The notes: generated by a model not told the origin, from the sequence alone. Positions 12,212 through 25,307 are shown, counted from the stretch's first letter. The stretch is DNA of 64,000 bases from Citrus sinensis (GCF_022201045.2 NC_068558.1:2666001-2730000); one strand, 5' to 3'. Made by a program: numbers and translations.

Positions 12212-12370
12212 AGTCTCTCTTGGTATGTCTTCCTTCCAAATGACATTATTAGGAAAGTAAATCAAAGAAATTATTGCATAACCTGGGAAAGTCTTTCTTG
12301 GTATGTCTTCCTTCCAAATGACATTATTAGGAGAGTAAATCAAAGAAATTATTACAGAACTTGGGAAGTC
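12212..12370. repeat. 78-bp tandem duplication
   Basis: Two adjacent near-identical copies start AGTCT(C/T)TCTTGGTATG at 12212 and 12290, and both contain CCAAATGACATTATTAGG. Only a few bases differ, so the duplication looks recent. No function is apparent. Confidence 0.75.
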
Positions 12371-13286
12371 TACCTGCCACTGCTCAAATACCTTTATTTA
12401 TATATATATAAAGATAGATGGAGGAATTAAGAGTCTAAATTTATACAATTATAACATAATTTGGTAGTATATCGAGCACAGTTTGAAAATCTCACTTCTA
12501 TCTATGATTTGCGCAAAATACTTAAAAGATTTAGAGAGGAATTCTAAGTCCTTTATAAGAAGTCAAACTTTTACCTCCGTGATAGGATAAAAGTGATTTA
12601 CCACCTACCCATTGGCCTGAATGGCAGAGTCCATGATATGTAAACGAGTAAAGATGCTTAGGTCAGGCTTCAAGCTATACTTGCAATAGAATTAGAAACA
12701 ACATAATCTCCAAGAAAGTTAAATGCAATTATCCAACGTTAATTTTTTGTGTTAGTGAGATTCCATAGATAATATTGCTGATTGTAACTTCCGTCGATGA
12801 CATTCACATCAATGTACGTGTATATATATTCAGTCACTTCATTGAAGAGAAATGAATGAAGAAAGTAACATACTAGCAGAATTGTTGATCATGCCACATA
12901 ATGCAGAAAGTCACATACGAGCAGAATTGTTAGTGCATTTCACGTAAAAGATTCAATCGAGCACACTATCAGGTAACATCCCCTGTGTAACTGGGGCTTC
13001 GTTAATGGCAATGAAATTTCATCTCCCACAGAAATATCACAAGAAGGAGCACAAATACTTCATTACTTTTCTATACATAATTCTCATGGATTTCTTCTTC
13101 TTCTTCTTCTTCTTTTTCATTTTTCTCTGGTCGTGGTAAATTCTTCATGTCAGCGAAGTATGTCAAGCCACGGTGTGCAAAATTTTACAAAAATCAATCT
13201 TCTCTTTCATTTGGGGCTAACTACTGACTATAGACAAAAAATGACAATTCTCAGTCACTCAAGAGCAAATGACTCAAGAGTCCCTG

Positions 13287-14951
13287 CTAAAGTAATTTAG
13301 GTCGCTTGAAGGCACAATTGGGTGAAGACAGTGAAGATGGTAGTTGGGAAGATTCTAGATCACAAGCAACCGATGATGAGAATGATATGGGAACCGAGGA
13401 GGCCTGAATATCATCAATTAGTTTCCTCTTGAGAAGTCCACTTTTGCCATTTTCCTGTGGTTCTCCTCTCATTATGTGATCTTTTAGCCGTTTAACGTCT
13501 GATAGTTTCACTGGCTTGACTATGTATTCCTCTGCCCCTTCTTCCAAACAACTGTTCATCATAGAGAAAATGGAAGCTGTTAATAACTTGCCATAGAGGA
13601 CAGACATAAATGGATTAAAAAAAAAGGATTCAATTAGGGCAATTTGACCATTTCTTAATCCAAATTTTGTGCAGGGAAGAGGCAATAAAATGAGTTTTAG
13701 ATAAGCAGGAAACATTTTTTATGATAATTTTACAATACTTGATTAGGCTGCTTCGTGTTAGACAATAAACAAACAGTCAAACCTCACCACCCAATAATGG
13801 CCAAAGGAAAATGCAAGTGAACTACCCTGACCTAAGTGGCGAGTATCCTTCACTTTCTCCATATGGAATGATGAAATACAATTAAATTTCATTTATAAAA
13901 AACAGCAGACATAGTCTTTTACCATGATTAAGATCAAAAGATTCTAGCATTCTACAATTCTAAATCGGACAGTAGTTACAAGAACATACCATGTGAGGTG
14001 TTATTTCATAGATTTAGAAATATTCCCTAGTCAACAGACATAAAGCCATGTAGGGTAGGGTATATTATCCATGCATTATTTTTTTACACACGCCACCAGT
14101 CTGTCCAATTATATTTATATTTGAGGAGAAAAATATCATAATATCATATCCCATAAAGATTTTGGTGTCCCAAATCTGGTGTTGGAAATATTGACAGATT
14201 CTCATTCTCTCATCACAGATCCACTGTATTTCATAAGGGCCAGAGGAGATTTGATCTTTTGAATCAAATGATCAGATTCCTCTTAGAACCATATCAGATT
14301 TGATCTCCAATTAAACAAAAGAAATTTCCCCAAATCTACTATTTTTAGCTCTTATGGTAACATCAATACAAAGTTAATAACAATTGATTAAACATAGAAT
14401 GAGATTAAACCAAGAACTTACCTATCAATCTGAGTTAAGACATCCTCAGAAGACATGATCACCACAGGAACCTCTCTGAAAACAGATGATTCCTGCTCAG
14501 AAAATTCATTTAACATCAAATCAACACACGGAAAAGGGAAAAAATTTTGAAATTTCAACATAGGATTGAAGCCACCAGAGATTTTCAAGTAAAAAGACCG
14601 GAGAGCTCACCTTGATCTTTTTGAGTAGTTCATATCCAGTCATCCCAGGCATGGTATAATCTGTAATGATCAGATTCACCTTCAAAGCCTGCAAGCAAAC
14701 AAAGAAAATAAAAAAATGAGCCCAACAGAAAACAAGTTTAGAGTTCTTAAGTTGAGTTAAGGTATAAGTTCATAACTTCAACTTCATCATGTTTGTATAT
14801 TTTTTCCCTCCATTTTCTCATCAATCAAACAAAATTAAAAACAAAAATGTTCAAAAAAAAATCGGCACTTACATCAAAACCAACATTGCTTTGCTCTCCA
14901 TCTAAACCCAGATACTGTAAAGCTCTTGTTCCACTCTCCACAGCCGTCACT

Positions 14952-14994
<43 letters not shown>

Positions 14995-15175
14995 ATTTCA
15001 GTTCGGTTCACAAACCCATCAAAATAAAAACTTTAGCATCTTTTCATGAAAAAGACCAATAATTACCTTTACATGAGGATATCTGAAGCAATCTCTCAAT
15101 AAGCTTGCGATCAACATAACTATCGTCGACAGCAAGAACATGCAGCTCCTTAGAACATTCAGCCACTGTTGCCAT
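13287..15175 (-). CDS. type-A cytokinin response regulator (ARR5/ARR15-like)
   Basis: Type-A response regulators take phosphate from His-phosphotransfer proteins and damp cytokinin signalling. Five exons: 15175-15067, 14949-14873, 14688-14611, 14492-14422 and 13551-13287, giving 199 residues. The receiver domain spans about residues 10-140: Asp17-Asp18, phosphoacceptor Asp72 in ITDYTMPG, and Lys124 in IVKPVK. After it comes only a short Ser-rich tail ending KRPKLL. There is no Myb-type DNA-binding domain, so it is type A, not type B. HVLAVDDS and [17 protein letters not shown] fit the ARR3-7/15 group. Position next to EDS1 matches my recollection of ARR5 (At3g48100); ARR15 (At1g74890) is its paralogue. 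Intron 1 ends in about 40 consecutive T just before the acceptor. Confidence 0.93.
14954..14993. repeat. 40-base poly(A)/poly(T) run at an intron acceptor
   Basis: Forty A on the plus strand form a pure poly(T) polypyrimidine tract on the transcribed strand, followed directly by GCAG, the 3' splice site of intron 1 of the response regulator. Runs this long usually vary in length between individuals and are prone to sequencing error. Confidence 0.9.
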
Positions 15176-15319
15176 TGCCCAAAAAGGAAAGCCTCTATTA
15201 GTCTCTTTGAATTTCTTTTCCTTGACGAGCCGTTGGTGGGTTTTTGTCGATATATTATGTGTTTGTGTAAGGCTGTAAGCAAACGGGAAACGTTGAGTTG
15301 GTGCTCCTGCAGGTTTTGC

Positions 15320-15325
15320 TTTATA
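15320..15325 (-). promoter_or_regulatory. TATA box of the response regulator gene
   Basis: TATAAA reads on the minus strand within TTATTTATAAAGC, about 145 bases upstream of the start codon. This leaves room for a leader of roughly 110 bases. The assignment rests on position and motif only. Confidence 0.45.
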
Positions 15326-15399
15326 AATAAGGCAAGAAAAGAGAGAGAGAAAAGGAGAGATGAAGGTGACAAGATTCTGAGGATCCAATATCTTAAGAT

Positions 15400-17806
15400 C
15401 TTAGCAAATCTTTCTTTTTTAGCAAGTATCTTTCAGATGACCCATTATCCACCAACTTGTTGTTTGTCCCGTCAATTTTAACTCTATTTATTCATCTACA
15501 AAATCTTTTTCGGTGTTGTTTCTATGGCTCCCTGTCAGCGAGAAGACAACACGCAAATATAATAATAATAATAATAATAATAACTTTTATTAATTTTGAC
15601 CCAAAAAGAATAAATTTACCTGTACATTGAGGTCGAGGCGGGGAATTGAGGGTTGTGGAGCAGGATTTTTGACTCTTGTATGGTTTGAATTGCACACAAA
15701 TGGGTTCAAAGATTTGCAAATATTTGCTTCATGTTCATGGTCCAATGGTCGTCTCTTTCACGGGCAGAATATGACCCACTGGGAAATTTTCTAAATCTAA
15801 GTGAATAGCGATACAAAGTTGATTGTTCAAAACAGCATTGATATCAAGCATACCGATCGACAAAATTCTAGATTTGCCAAAATTGACTAACGAAGATATG
15901 AATCAAGATATGTCTATATTAACGTATGAAACCGCGTAATATTTTATTTCCTTCACTATCTCATTTATTCTTTTAAGGTGGTTTTAGGTTCAACGGAATG
16001 AAGGAGTATGTATTTATGTTTTCAATTAATCTAAAACTTATTAAATAGTTTTTTTTATGATATTTGTGTTTGATTAAAATAGTATAAATTTATTTTTATT
16101 TGAAGAATCTTTTGAGAGATAATTTATTATTATTATTATTTTACTCTTTTATCTTTCATATTAATAAATAAATAAGTATTTGAAAGTTAAATCAAAAGAC
16201 TTTCAATTATTGATATAATATGGTCAGATAATTAAAAAAATTTTGTTATTCAATTAGCAATATGATATGTTTATAAAGACTGTTATGTTAAATTTAGTAC
16301 GATATATGTTAATATCTAATTATATTGTTCATAGATTGATGATATGGTCTGATTATGTTAAAACTGTTTTAAAGTAGAACATATTTTTATAACCACACGA
16401 TTAAAATTATAATGTATTTTTTATTATTTATCACTTTATGAATATAATTAGAATTTGTGCTCTAATTTAAAAGTGCTTAAGCAGCCCTTGCCTCGGTAAT
16501 AATATGGATTAAAAAGGAAAAACGAAGAAGAAGAAGAAGAAAGTAAAGGGAACGGCACTGCATATGACCGCAGGTCAATATAAATAAAGTCTTTATTTAT
16601 ATTGACTTTATAAAAAAAAAAAAAAATTGACGTGATTTTCTGTACTTTTTGAAATTTTTGCAAAATCCGAGAAACGGCCGAAACGGCGGCTTCAAAAATG
16701 GGAAAGTCGTACAGACTGTGGTTAATCTCGATACAATACAGAAATTGGATTGAATGTACGTACGGGTTACTGGGCGCCAAAATCTTTTTAGGTTTGATCC
16801 GGTGAGAGGGCGACAGGTGGTGAAGTTCCCAACTCTCCTCTATGTGCGTGAGTGATCATCATTAAATAAATAAATAAATAAATTGATGATTTATAATTAT
16901 AGGGTTTCTACTTTTTTTGTGTGGCACTGGCACTCACTGCGTATAGTTTATAGACAGAGAATACGAATCTGAGAGATCGAGTGGGAAACCTGGATCGTGG
17001 GATTGTGGCGTGCGATTTTGTTGCGCATCGTATTTTCATATAATGAAAATTAGATGTATTGCTGAATCCTGAGGTGACATCTCATTACACCCACACTTTT
17101 TACCACGTCCTCAATCAAGTTCAAATTACCGACAACAAAATCTCTAAATACAAAGACCCCTTTGTCTGTTATGCGAGTCCACACAACATACACGTACATC
17201 AACACCATCATATTATTCACCTTCCACGTGTCGATTGATTGAACGTGCCTCTTCTCATATATATATATATATATATCTCCTAATTTTTAATATATAGTAA
17301 GGATTAAGTTAATTTTTTTCCTAAAAATATGAATTTCAATACGCTAAAGAATACAATACATGTATTTTTCCTTTTTTTAAAAAAAATAAAATTCTTTATC
17401 AATAAAGTAAGGGTTCTTTGCTTTTTTTTTTTTATCGTAAAATTACTCTTAATTCAATAATTACAAATGAGTCTTAAAAAAAAATTAAGTTGACCCGAGG
17501 AGTCGAGAATAATCTATAACAAGGGTTGTTAAGTGCATTCATTTGATCCTTCAAGCACACTCATGGGTCATTATCCAGTTCGGTGAGCTGGGTCCACTTT
17601 ACTGTGAGAGAAATAAATAAGAAGTTGGAGGGTGGATTTAGTAATAGATCGTCAGTCCAAAATCCAAACGTACATGGCCCGATTCTTTGGCAGCCCAAAG
17701 ACACAGAAAGCGATCGACGCCGTTGGGGCAAAATCCGCCGCCCAATAAAGTTTCAACTGCGCAGAAGTTTCGGCGGTAGTACCTTACCATTCATTACCAT
17801 CGAGAG
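15400..17806. other. divergent intergenic region
   Basis: This AT-rich region separates the divergent response regulator (-) and RD-repeat (+) genes. It holds a (TAA)n repeat near 15558-15582, A/T runs and an (AT)n run near 17253-17275. No coding similarity was seen, and the ORF at 17583-17846 is out of frame with the real gene. Confidence 0.5.
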
Positions 17807-20571
17807 ATGGAGGAAGAAAAGGCGGCGGCGTACTATGACGAGCTGACCCGGAAGGGCGGAGGAGCCGCTAGATTCAAGCAAGGTCTCGGCTTTTCCTCCT
17901 CATCCACTTCCGAAAACGACGCCGTACCCGCAAAACATACTTCTTTCCTCAGCAACTTTGTTAGAGCCTCGAGCCCCACCACAGCCTCCCATCCTGAGAA
18001 ACCCTCTCAGCTCGAATCTATTCAAAACAAGCTCAAGAAGAAGCCTAGCGAAGAAAAACCAGCTCAATCAAGGGTTAGCACTAAAGACAGCGACAGAGAC
18101 AGAGACAGAGACAGAGAGAGGAGTCATAGAGATAGAGGGAGGGATCATAGAGACAGAGACAGAGAGAGGAGTCATAGAGACAGAGGGAGGGATCATAGAG
18201 ACCGAGACAGGGACAGAGGAAGGAGTGATCGAGATAGAGATGGAAACAGAGAGAGAGAATATAAAGATAGAGAAAGGGAGAGGGAGAGGGGGAGGAGGAG
18301 GAGCGTGTCGCCGCCACGAGAGGGGAGAGGAGGAAAGAGGAGGGAGGTGGAGAAGGAGAGGAATAGTAAAGTTGATTATTCACGGTTAATTGAAGGCTAT
18401 GACCACATGGTACGTCTCTTCTTTCTGTTGTTATTACTTTGAATTGTTACTATGTCTGGGTCTGTTGGCAACTTGTATGGCTGGATTCTTCTTTGAATTG
18501 ATTGTCATTGTCTGATTAATATGGGTTATTTTATAACTGTGGTTGATGCTCAAAAGGGAGATAATTGAGAGTAACAGAATGAGTCTGAGAGTATGTTGAT
18601 CTCGATACTGTGGTGATATGTGCTTTTATTAGAGCTCAGAAATTGATTCAGGCTGACATCACTGCTTTTTACAGCTTTGAATCTTATAGAATTTTAGATT
18701 ATTCATAGACTTCAACTTTCGGAGCTGTGAGATTTTAATTTAGTTACTCATCTTTTGCATGTTCCATTGTTGTAATCATTGGATGTAAAATCAGAAATTT
18801 TTGCATGTGAATCTACATATTTGATATCAGATGCTGTCACCGAGAAATGACTGTGTATTGTGTGTATGAGTTAAAAAGGAAGAAAGGATTTGAATTGCTT
18901 ATCCTTATGCACAAATATATCAACTGTGAAGTAAAAGAGGAGTGTCTGGGAATGCACCTCAGATTGGATATTGGTAGTAATGAATTATTCTAGTTTAAAA
19001 ATGCATTGATAAAGACATATCTCTACTGTCTTGGTCAAAGAAGTTAAACACATATGTGGTTGCAACAGATGTAGTTTTATTTTTCCAGTTTAATGTTGAA
19101 AATATGTGAGGATAGAGGGAAAGATACCACGCGACCTAGTCACTTCATCGAACCTCTAATCTGAAACAGAATTTGGTTAAGGTTCAGTTACATGTGGTTT
19201 TGGCACATATTACAACCCTCTCTCACATTCATACCTTTTTTTCTTTGTATATTATGTTTTTTTGAAGTTGTTTTCTTATTTATGAGGTTAACTTGAATTG
19301 TAGAACTGAGTTCTTTGGAATATAATACATTAATAACTTTCCAGCAAATGACTTTGATACAATAGTTCTCGGTCACCATGGACCGGATCAGTCATTAAAG
19401 TTACCTTTCTTTTGTGAACAGACGCCAGCTGCAATAGTTAAAGCCAAGATGAAACTTCAGCTAGCTGAAACTGGTAAGTGACCTCATCTTCGTTTGGTGC
19501 TGACTTTTTATTCTTTTTATTGATCAAATTGTAGTTTTCCAGAAACTTGAGGATTCATTTTATTTGCTTTCTCAAGTATATTTATGCACTGAAAGGCCAA
19601 TCTTTTAGGCATCACCCTTTCATGTGTTGAATCTTTTACAAAATTTCGTAATAATGACCCCCTCGATAGCAATATTTTATGTAGATTTGGTTTGACATAT
19701 CAATTTTGCGATCCCTGAGGTTCTCACTGGGCAAGCGTTTGTTTCACTTAGCTTATAATGTTTCCCCTTGTCCCCGGATATGCAAAAGAGCTGTTAGATA
19801 CCTATTAGCTAAGCTCCTAAATATGGCATTTTCTCTATGTTGTAATTTATTATCTTTTGTCCCATTATAGTGGTGTTTTCTGAGTGCAGCTAATAAGGAT
19901 GAAACAAAGGGCTCTGGATGGGAACGATTTGAGTTTGACAAGGATGCCCCTCTTGATGATGAGGAAATTGAAGGTTGGTTATATATTTCCACCTTTATGT
20001 CTGACCTGGATAAAATAACATGGAGGTTAGAACTAATATTATTATGTTCACCCTATCTTCAGCCGCGGAAGATGATGCAGCCTTAGTCAAGCACATAGGA
20101 CAGAGCTTCCGGTTTTCTGCCATAGAGGTAGGCGTTCTGCTATCCGTTTCTTATCGAGTTAGCATGTGATGTTTATGCTAGTTGGATCTAACAGTATGTT
20201 CTTGAGATAGTAAGAGTGAATTATGTGTTTTAATGAAGTAATTATTTATATTATGTGAATTCTGAAGGCAAGAAGAGAGGAACAAATAAAAGCTGCTCAC
20301 GATGAGGCCATGTTTGGAGCATCTGCTGTTCCACCATCTGTTTCTTCAGATAGTGAACCAGAACCAGACAGCAGTGAAAAGAAGAGCAGTGATGGCGATA
20401 TTGCTACAAGCCTCTTTAGTGAGAATGTAAATAACTTCAGATTTTAATGAACAATTTTTCTTTTTACCGCAACTAGAGGGACGAACATCAAATTTTACAC
20501 AATTGTTAATCTGGTTTCAGGTCCTTGCAAAGCAACAAGGTTCATGGCGTGACCGTTTTCGCAAGGCATAG
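17807..20571 (+). CDS. RD/RE-repeat nuclear protein, probably splicing-associated
   Basis: Six exons: 17807-18409, 19422-19473, 19890-19973, 20063-20127, 20268-20426 and 20521-20571, giving 337 residues. The N-terminus AAYYDELTRKGGGAARFKQG is followed by a Ser-rich spacer. Residues about 90-180 are almost entirely Arg with Asp, Glu, Ser or His, typical of nuclear RNA-processing proteins. A conserved C-terminal half follows: TPAAIVKAKMKLQLAE, SGWERFEFDKDAPLDDEE, HIGQSFRFSAIEARREEQ and the end SWRDRFRKA. I cannot name the family securely. By position it corresponds to At3g48120, which I recall as an uncharacterised or splicing-related protein. A role in pre-mRNA processing is inferred from the RD/RE composition. 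It is transcribed away from the response regulator. Confidence 0.85.
18079..18260 (+). repeat. in-frame GACAGAGA-type coding repeat
   Basis: The RD-rich segment is built of degenerate 6-base GACAGA units. Inside it a 48-base (16-codon) unit starting GAGTCATAGAGA is duplicated at 18121 and 18169. Because 48 is a multiple of three, copy-number change would alter the length of the Arg-Asp domain without shifting the frame. Confidence 0.8.
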
Positions 20572-23144
20572 AATACCAATCAACAACCTGATGTCCACCC
20601 TCAGTTACAGTGACTTAAGTGTTGTACATATAGCTGATGATATTGTGGAAATTTGACGCCCCATAGCCAAAAGCGTGTCTGTAAACAATATCCAGAAGAT
20701 CAAGATTTTTGCCTTTAGTTTCCTACTCTTCATTACTTCTTTCACGGTTTCAATCACATTTTTACGCCATCCGTTCGGGTTTTACTAAATTTTTGCATTT
20801 GAGGACTTCGCAGACGAAATGACAATCGTCAGTCGAGAATGTCTCTTCATTATGTACCAAGTCCTAACAACCCAAAGTTACAACATAGTGTAAATATTGT
20901 AATGTTGAATAAAAGAGGTAATAACATTAAAGTCATTTGCGAAATGTCTTTGGTTCTATTGCTAAATGGTGCGTCGTTCCATTACGGCGGTAACATACGA
21001 TTTGTCGAGTGTATTACAAAATAATGGACGACATGCTTCTCCTTCATAAATTCATGTACTTGGGGTTGGGGATAACAACTTGCTCGTATACAAATGAACT
21101 TCAATGACCCGTCGTCGGGCATCTCTTACATTATTTAATGATTATTCAGAATAATTCTTACGCGTATCAGTTATCAGTTTAGCAAATGGTAAAAGCTATT
21201 ATGGGAAAAAAGGAAAAATTGGATAATAAAATTTTGACTAATTTGTTTGTCTTTATTTTTGTGTGGATGTAATGGGTGTATTACTAATTAAGAATGAAAA
21301 TGAGGAATAATATTTGATCTGTAGTTTATTTCATCAGTCTCTACTTTTAAATTAACTTCTTTTAATTTCCATAGTTATCTTTATTAAAAAAAAAAAAGAA
21401 TTAATTTTTTTTCTTTTCTCTCTCATGCCTTCTCGGACTCAAATCTCTTCTTTCTAATCTCAAGCAACACCATTTTAACGCATTGGATGCTTAGAAACAA
21501 TTGAAAAACTCATTAACAAAAAAAAAAGCCAGTTTAAATTCAGACTATCATTCTCTCGAGCCATTTATTATTTTATACTTCAGAATTCCTTTTATTCAGT
21601 TTCAAGTTGTCCCAATTATTAACTATGAAAAGCAAGGGTAAAAAACAAAACCAAATTCATGAAAATTATGTCATTACCGTTACCTGCAATGCTTCTAAGC
21701 AAGGCTTGGGATTCTTACTTACATCAACAGCTTTAATGGCTGTGCCGAATGACTTTGGACGTGGTGGCACAATGGTCTGTTCGGTTCCCTACGTTTGCCA
21801 AATCGCAAAAAGTTTGTGATATTGGTTTTTTTTTAAAATAAAAAATACTTAATTTACTTTCTTTCTTTCTTTTTTTTTATGTATACAAGTAAGGAGTTTT
21901 CACTCTATCTTTTAAAGTATCATTCTTCTAATGTTAGATTATATTATACATATCAATGGTACGTAGGCCTAAATTACTGAAAAATACCTTCATTTTTAAG
22001 GGTTTAGGTTGTTGGTGAAACATAGGCTAATGAAATAATTTTGGAGGTTAAACAGTCGAATAGATTGATTTGTTTATTTCTAAAATAAGTAGGGCGAATA
22101 AGAATCAAATTAGTAGACTCTACACCAACTTGGGAATACTTATCGAGTTATGACTCCCAAGACGGTTCGAGAATCATACTCTCCGTTCCTTAGATTAACT
22201 AAATTACCCCTACTTAAACCTTGTAATTCCATTTTAGCATTCCTTTAAGTATTTGGAAAAAAAAATCAGATTAGCAAGCACTTCACAAATCAATCTCATC
22301 GTCATTACTGCTTGTTAATATCATTGTTGAGAACCCATTGGTCATCGCCACTACTCACTTCCATTGCTGCTTGTTGACGTTGTTATTGCCGGTCGCCAAT
22401 ATTGCTCATCCTGATCGCTACTGTTGTTTCACTGTCAGTTGTTACTACTGCTGATGATGATTGTGATTATTATTGTTATTATTCTTCTTCTTTTGAAGCC
22501 GTCGTCGTTATTATTGTTATTGTTCACATTTCTGTCATTATTATTTTTATTAACAACAATTTTTTATAATAATTGTAATTATTATTATAGACAATACTAA
22601 TAATAATTAAGGACATTTTAGTAATATGTTACTATTCATTCTGATTTTTAAAATAAAATAAACACATCAATGACAGTACAACTCATTTAAATTTTAATCC
22701 CTATAATTTAAATAAACATCTTATTATTATTTTTATATTTATTTTTCATTTCTCATAATAATCCATTGTAATTTTAGTCGATTCTAATAAATAACCGATG
22801 AATAAACACAGCGTCAGATGGTTGCAAATTGTTGCAAACGACGAACGCGGTATTGCAAGTTGCTGAAAGAGAAGGAATCCGGACGCCAACGTTTACCGAG
22901 CTACGTGTCGTTTACTGATTGGAGGACAGAGAGCGCAGCCAGACCGACCGCTTCCGTAAAGCGACCAATGAGTACCTAAAAAGAAATAAATAAATAAGAA
23001 AAAATGAAAGCCCTAACCCCTGGTCAAAAATCAAAATAAATACTTCGTCTCTCTTGCCATCTATCCCGCGTATTCCTTGGCGATAAACAGGAACCAGATC
23101 CTTCGGTTGACTTGCTCCGCTGCCAATTTCATATAGAGCATACA
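20572..23144. other. intergenic region before the B12D gene
   Basis: The first 200-400 bases should be the 3' UTR of the RD-repeat gene. Beyond is AT-rich DNA with a degenerate ATT/GTT trinucleotide-like region around 22340-22580. The 70-codon ORF at 21607-21819 has no recognisable similarity. The last few hundred bases should hold the B12D promoter. Confidence 0.5.
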
Positions 23145-24382
23145 ATGGCCGGGAACCGATGGATTAGGCCCGAGGTGCGTTCAAGTTCCAGCGTTTAATT
23201 TTTTGTCTAACGCCAATATTGCTTGGCTTGGTTTTGATGGGATTTGGTCAAATCCGTAATGCTATTTTTGAGTTCATATAGATCTCAACAAATTGATAAG
23301 TTTGAAATATACGTGTAGGTGTTTCCACTGTTCGCGGCTGTAGGCGTTGCTGTCGGGATCTGCGGAATGCAACTCGTCCGCAATATCTGCATCAACCCTG
23401 AAGTCAGGTCTCCCGCTAACTCTATCCAGAAAATTATTCATTTTTTATTTTAATAAAATTTGTACATGGCGATCTTAATTTCTAACTGGATATAATTAGC
23501 GGAAAAACTGATTGTTTAGACTAACGTGAATGGAGTGGATTTTGAGGTTAGAAATTTGGGTTGTCCTATAGTAGGCTTGATTTAATCTGTCCTATTAGAT
23601 TATTGTAGGAGACAAATCAATGTTAGAGAAAGAAAAAATGCAGTTCTGGCTTTCGTGTCAAAGAAAAAAGTGGAAATAAATCTCTTTTTGAAATCTAGGA
23701 ACAGTCTTTATTTCTTGAAGGTATCACCAATATCATAACAATATAAGAAAAAAATGAAACTTCAAATTTGTTTGAAAAACCGGTAAGCAAAAGCCGGCCT
23801 AAATGCTGTGTTTGATGGTACCATGGCATCTGTGCTTTTGGAAGAATGTTTATTTGAGTATTAAATTGGAAGAGGACTTTTGTTATTTTTTAAGCATGTG
23901 AAATTTTTGATTGCACGCTATGTGATTTAAGTGGTTCTGCAGTTGCTCCATGTCTATTTGTTGACAAAATGATTAAAATGTTGATGTAGAGCTCACCTAA
24001 CTTCAGCGGACGAATTAGGCTTATTATAGGTTTTGATATTGAGCTCTACGGTGCTAGAGAAACACTTATTTAAGGAAGACGTGGCTTGGAGATTTCAGTG
24101 CTAGTTTTTATTTGTTGGAGCCTGTTGTCTTATTTGCTTCATATAGAGGGGAGAGGAGATTATATGCATTCTGGTACACAGATGTGATGACTTTTGCTTG
24201 ACTTACAATCTTTCTTTTGGCCTTGTTGAATCAGGGTGACCAAGCAAAACAGAGCTGCAGGAGTTTTGGAGAATTATGCTGAGGGAGAAAAGTATTCTGA
24301 GCATTTCCTAAGAAAATATGTCCGCAACAAGACCCCGGAAATCATGCCGAAAATCAACAGCTTCTTCACCGACCCTCAGTGA
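23145..24382 (+). CDS. B12D: B12D-family protein (NADH dehydrogenase MLRQ-like)
   Basis: B12D proteins are small single-pass proteins related to the MLRQ/NDUFA4 subunit found with mitochondrial respiratory complexes. In plants they are linked to seed, senescence and low-oxygen responses. Three exons: 23145-23174, 23319-23407 and 24235-24382, giving 88 residues, the usual size. MAGNRWIRPEV leads into a hydrophobic span at about residues 11-30 (FPLFAAVGVAVGICGMQLV). RNICINPEVRVTKQNR and a soluble tail ending NSFFTDPQ follow. The very short first exon followed by VFPLF is typical of the family. The gene faces the convergent APC8 gene about 0.9 kb away. By position it matches At3g48140. Confidence 0.93.
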
Positions 24383-25307
24383 AGATAGTTGCTTCCTTTG
24401 AGAATTTAATGGTGTTTTGTAGTGGTATGTGTGAACTTCAGGTCTCATATATCAAATGGAAATAAGATTTGGGTGGATATAAACACTTTGATTTGTGTTT
24501 GTCTGAAATGGATCAGTGTCTCCAAGACAACACAGTTAATTGATAGTGCTCTGTCTTTTATTACCTTTACCGTTGAATTCTACTCCTTTTCTGTAATATG
24601 TTATTTTTCTATTCTGGAGCAACAATATTTTTTTATCAAGATTGGATATATTATTAACTTGAGATGATGATCAAAGTTTTTAACTCTGGAGTGTTTGTAA
24701 AACTAACAAATGCCTCTACTGGTAGCAATAATGCTTCAATTTCCAACAGTGGACAGCCAAAATAGATCAACTAACAAACAGAATTGCTCAAGCTCTATAA
24801 GTAAAATAACTTATTGAAAGGACACTTTTATGAGTATGGTTTTATGGAGTTATAAGTCTCAGCTATAGCTGAAATGAATATAGAGAAGGAAAGTATTAAA
24901 TTGATTAATAAAATTTAGCATAAAAGGTAAAACAGTTTTTCCAGGTTGTACAATTTGCGTCAACTCTTCCGTCTTCAGAAGTTAAGAACACTACAGTAAA
25001 CAACACTGAAGGTAAACATTGACTGATACAATGAAATGTGATCATGCTACAAATTTACAACCTTTAAAGTTAATGCAACATATGCAGACTTGAATTCCTG
25101 CACTGGGAATATCCATCTTCCAAATAAACAAAGCATAATTTATATCAGAAAATACAATGGCTTCTTCGGTTAGACGACCAAGATATGCTTGACTCTCTAA
25201 ATTCAATATATCTCAAGCTATTCAAAGTTGACAGTTCCCTCAAAACTGTAAATAACTCACAGCTGCCTCAGAAGGAATTTTAACTTCTCTAAGTAATAGC
25301 ATAAAAA
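24383..25307. other. convergent 3' region between B12D and APC8
   Basis: Only the 3' UTRs of the two facing genes are expected here. The ORF at 24422-24667 follows the B12D stop and resembles no protein I know. Confidence 0.5.

Larger units (their letters stand above)
10703..13286. other. non-coding DNA between the formin pseudogene and the response regulator
   Basis: The left part is the former formin upstream region. No coding similarity was found. An inverted-repeat cluster (11931-12074) and a 78-bp tandem duplication (12212-12370) are listed separately. A (TTC)n stretch lies near 13087-13112. The right end should be the 3' UTR of the response regulator. Confidence 0.5.

Noticed and set aside
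14793-15062. Plus-strand ORF with a long Lys run
   Set aside because: The Lys run is translated from the 40-A tract of the response regulator intron.
18081-18383. Minus-strand ORF rich in Leu, Cys and Tyr
   Set aside because: It is the antisense of the RD-repeat coding region.
21607-21819. 70-codon plus-strand ORF in the RD-B12D spacer
   Set aside because: No similarity, no splice context and ordinary intergenic composition.
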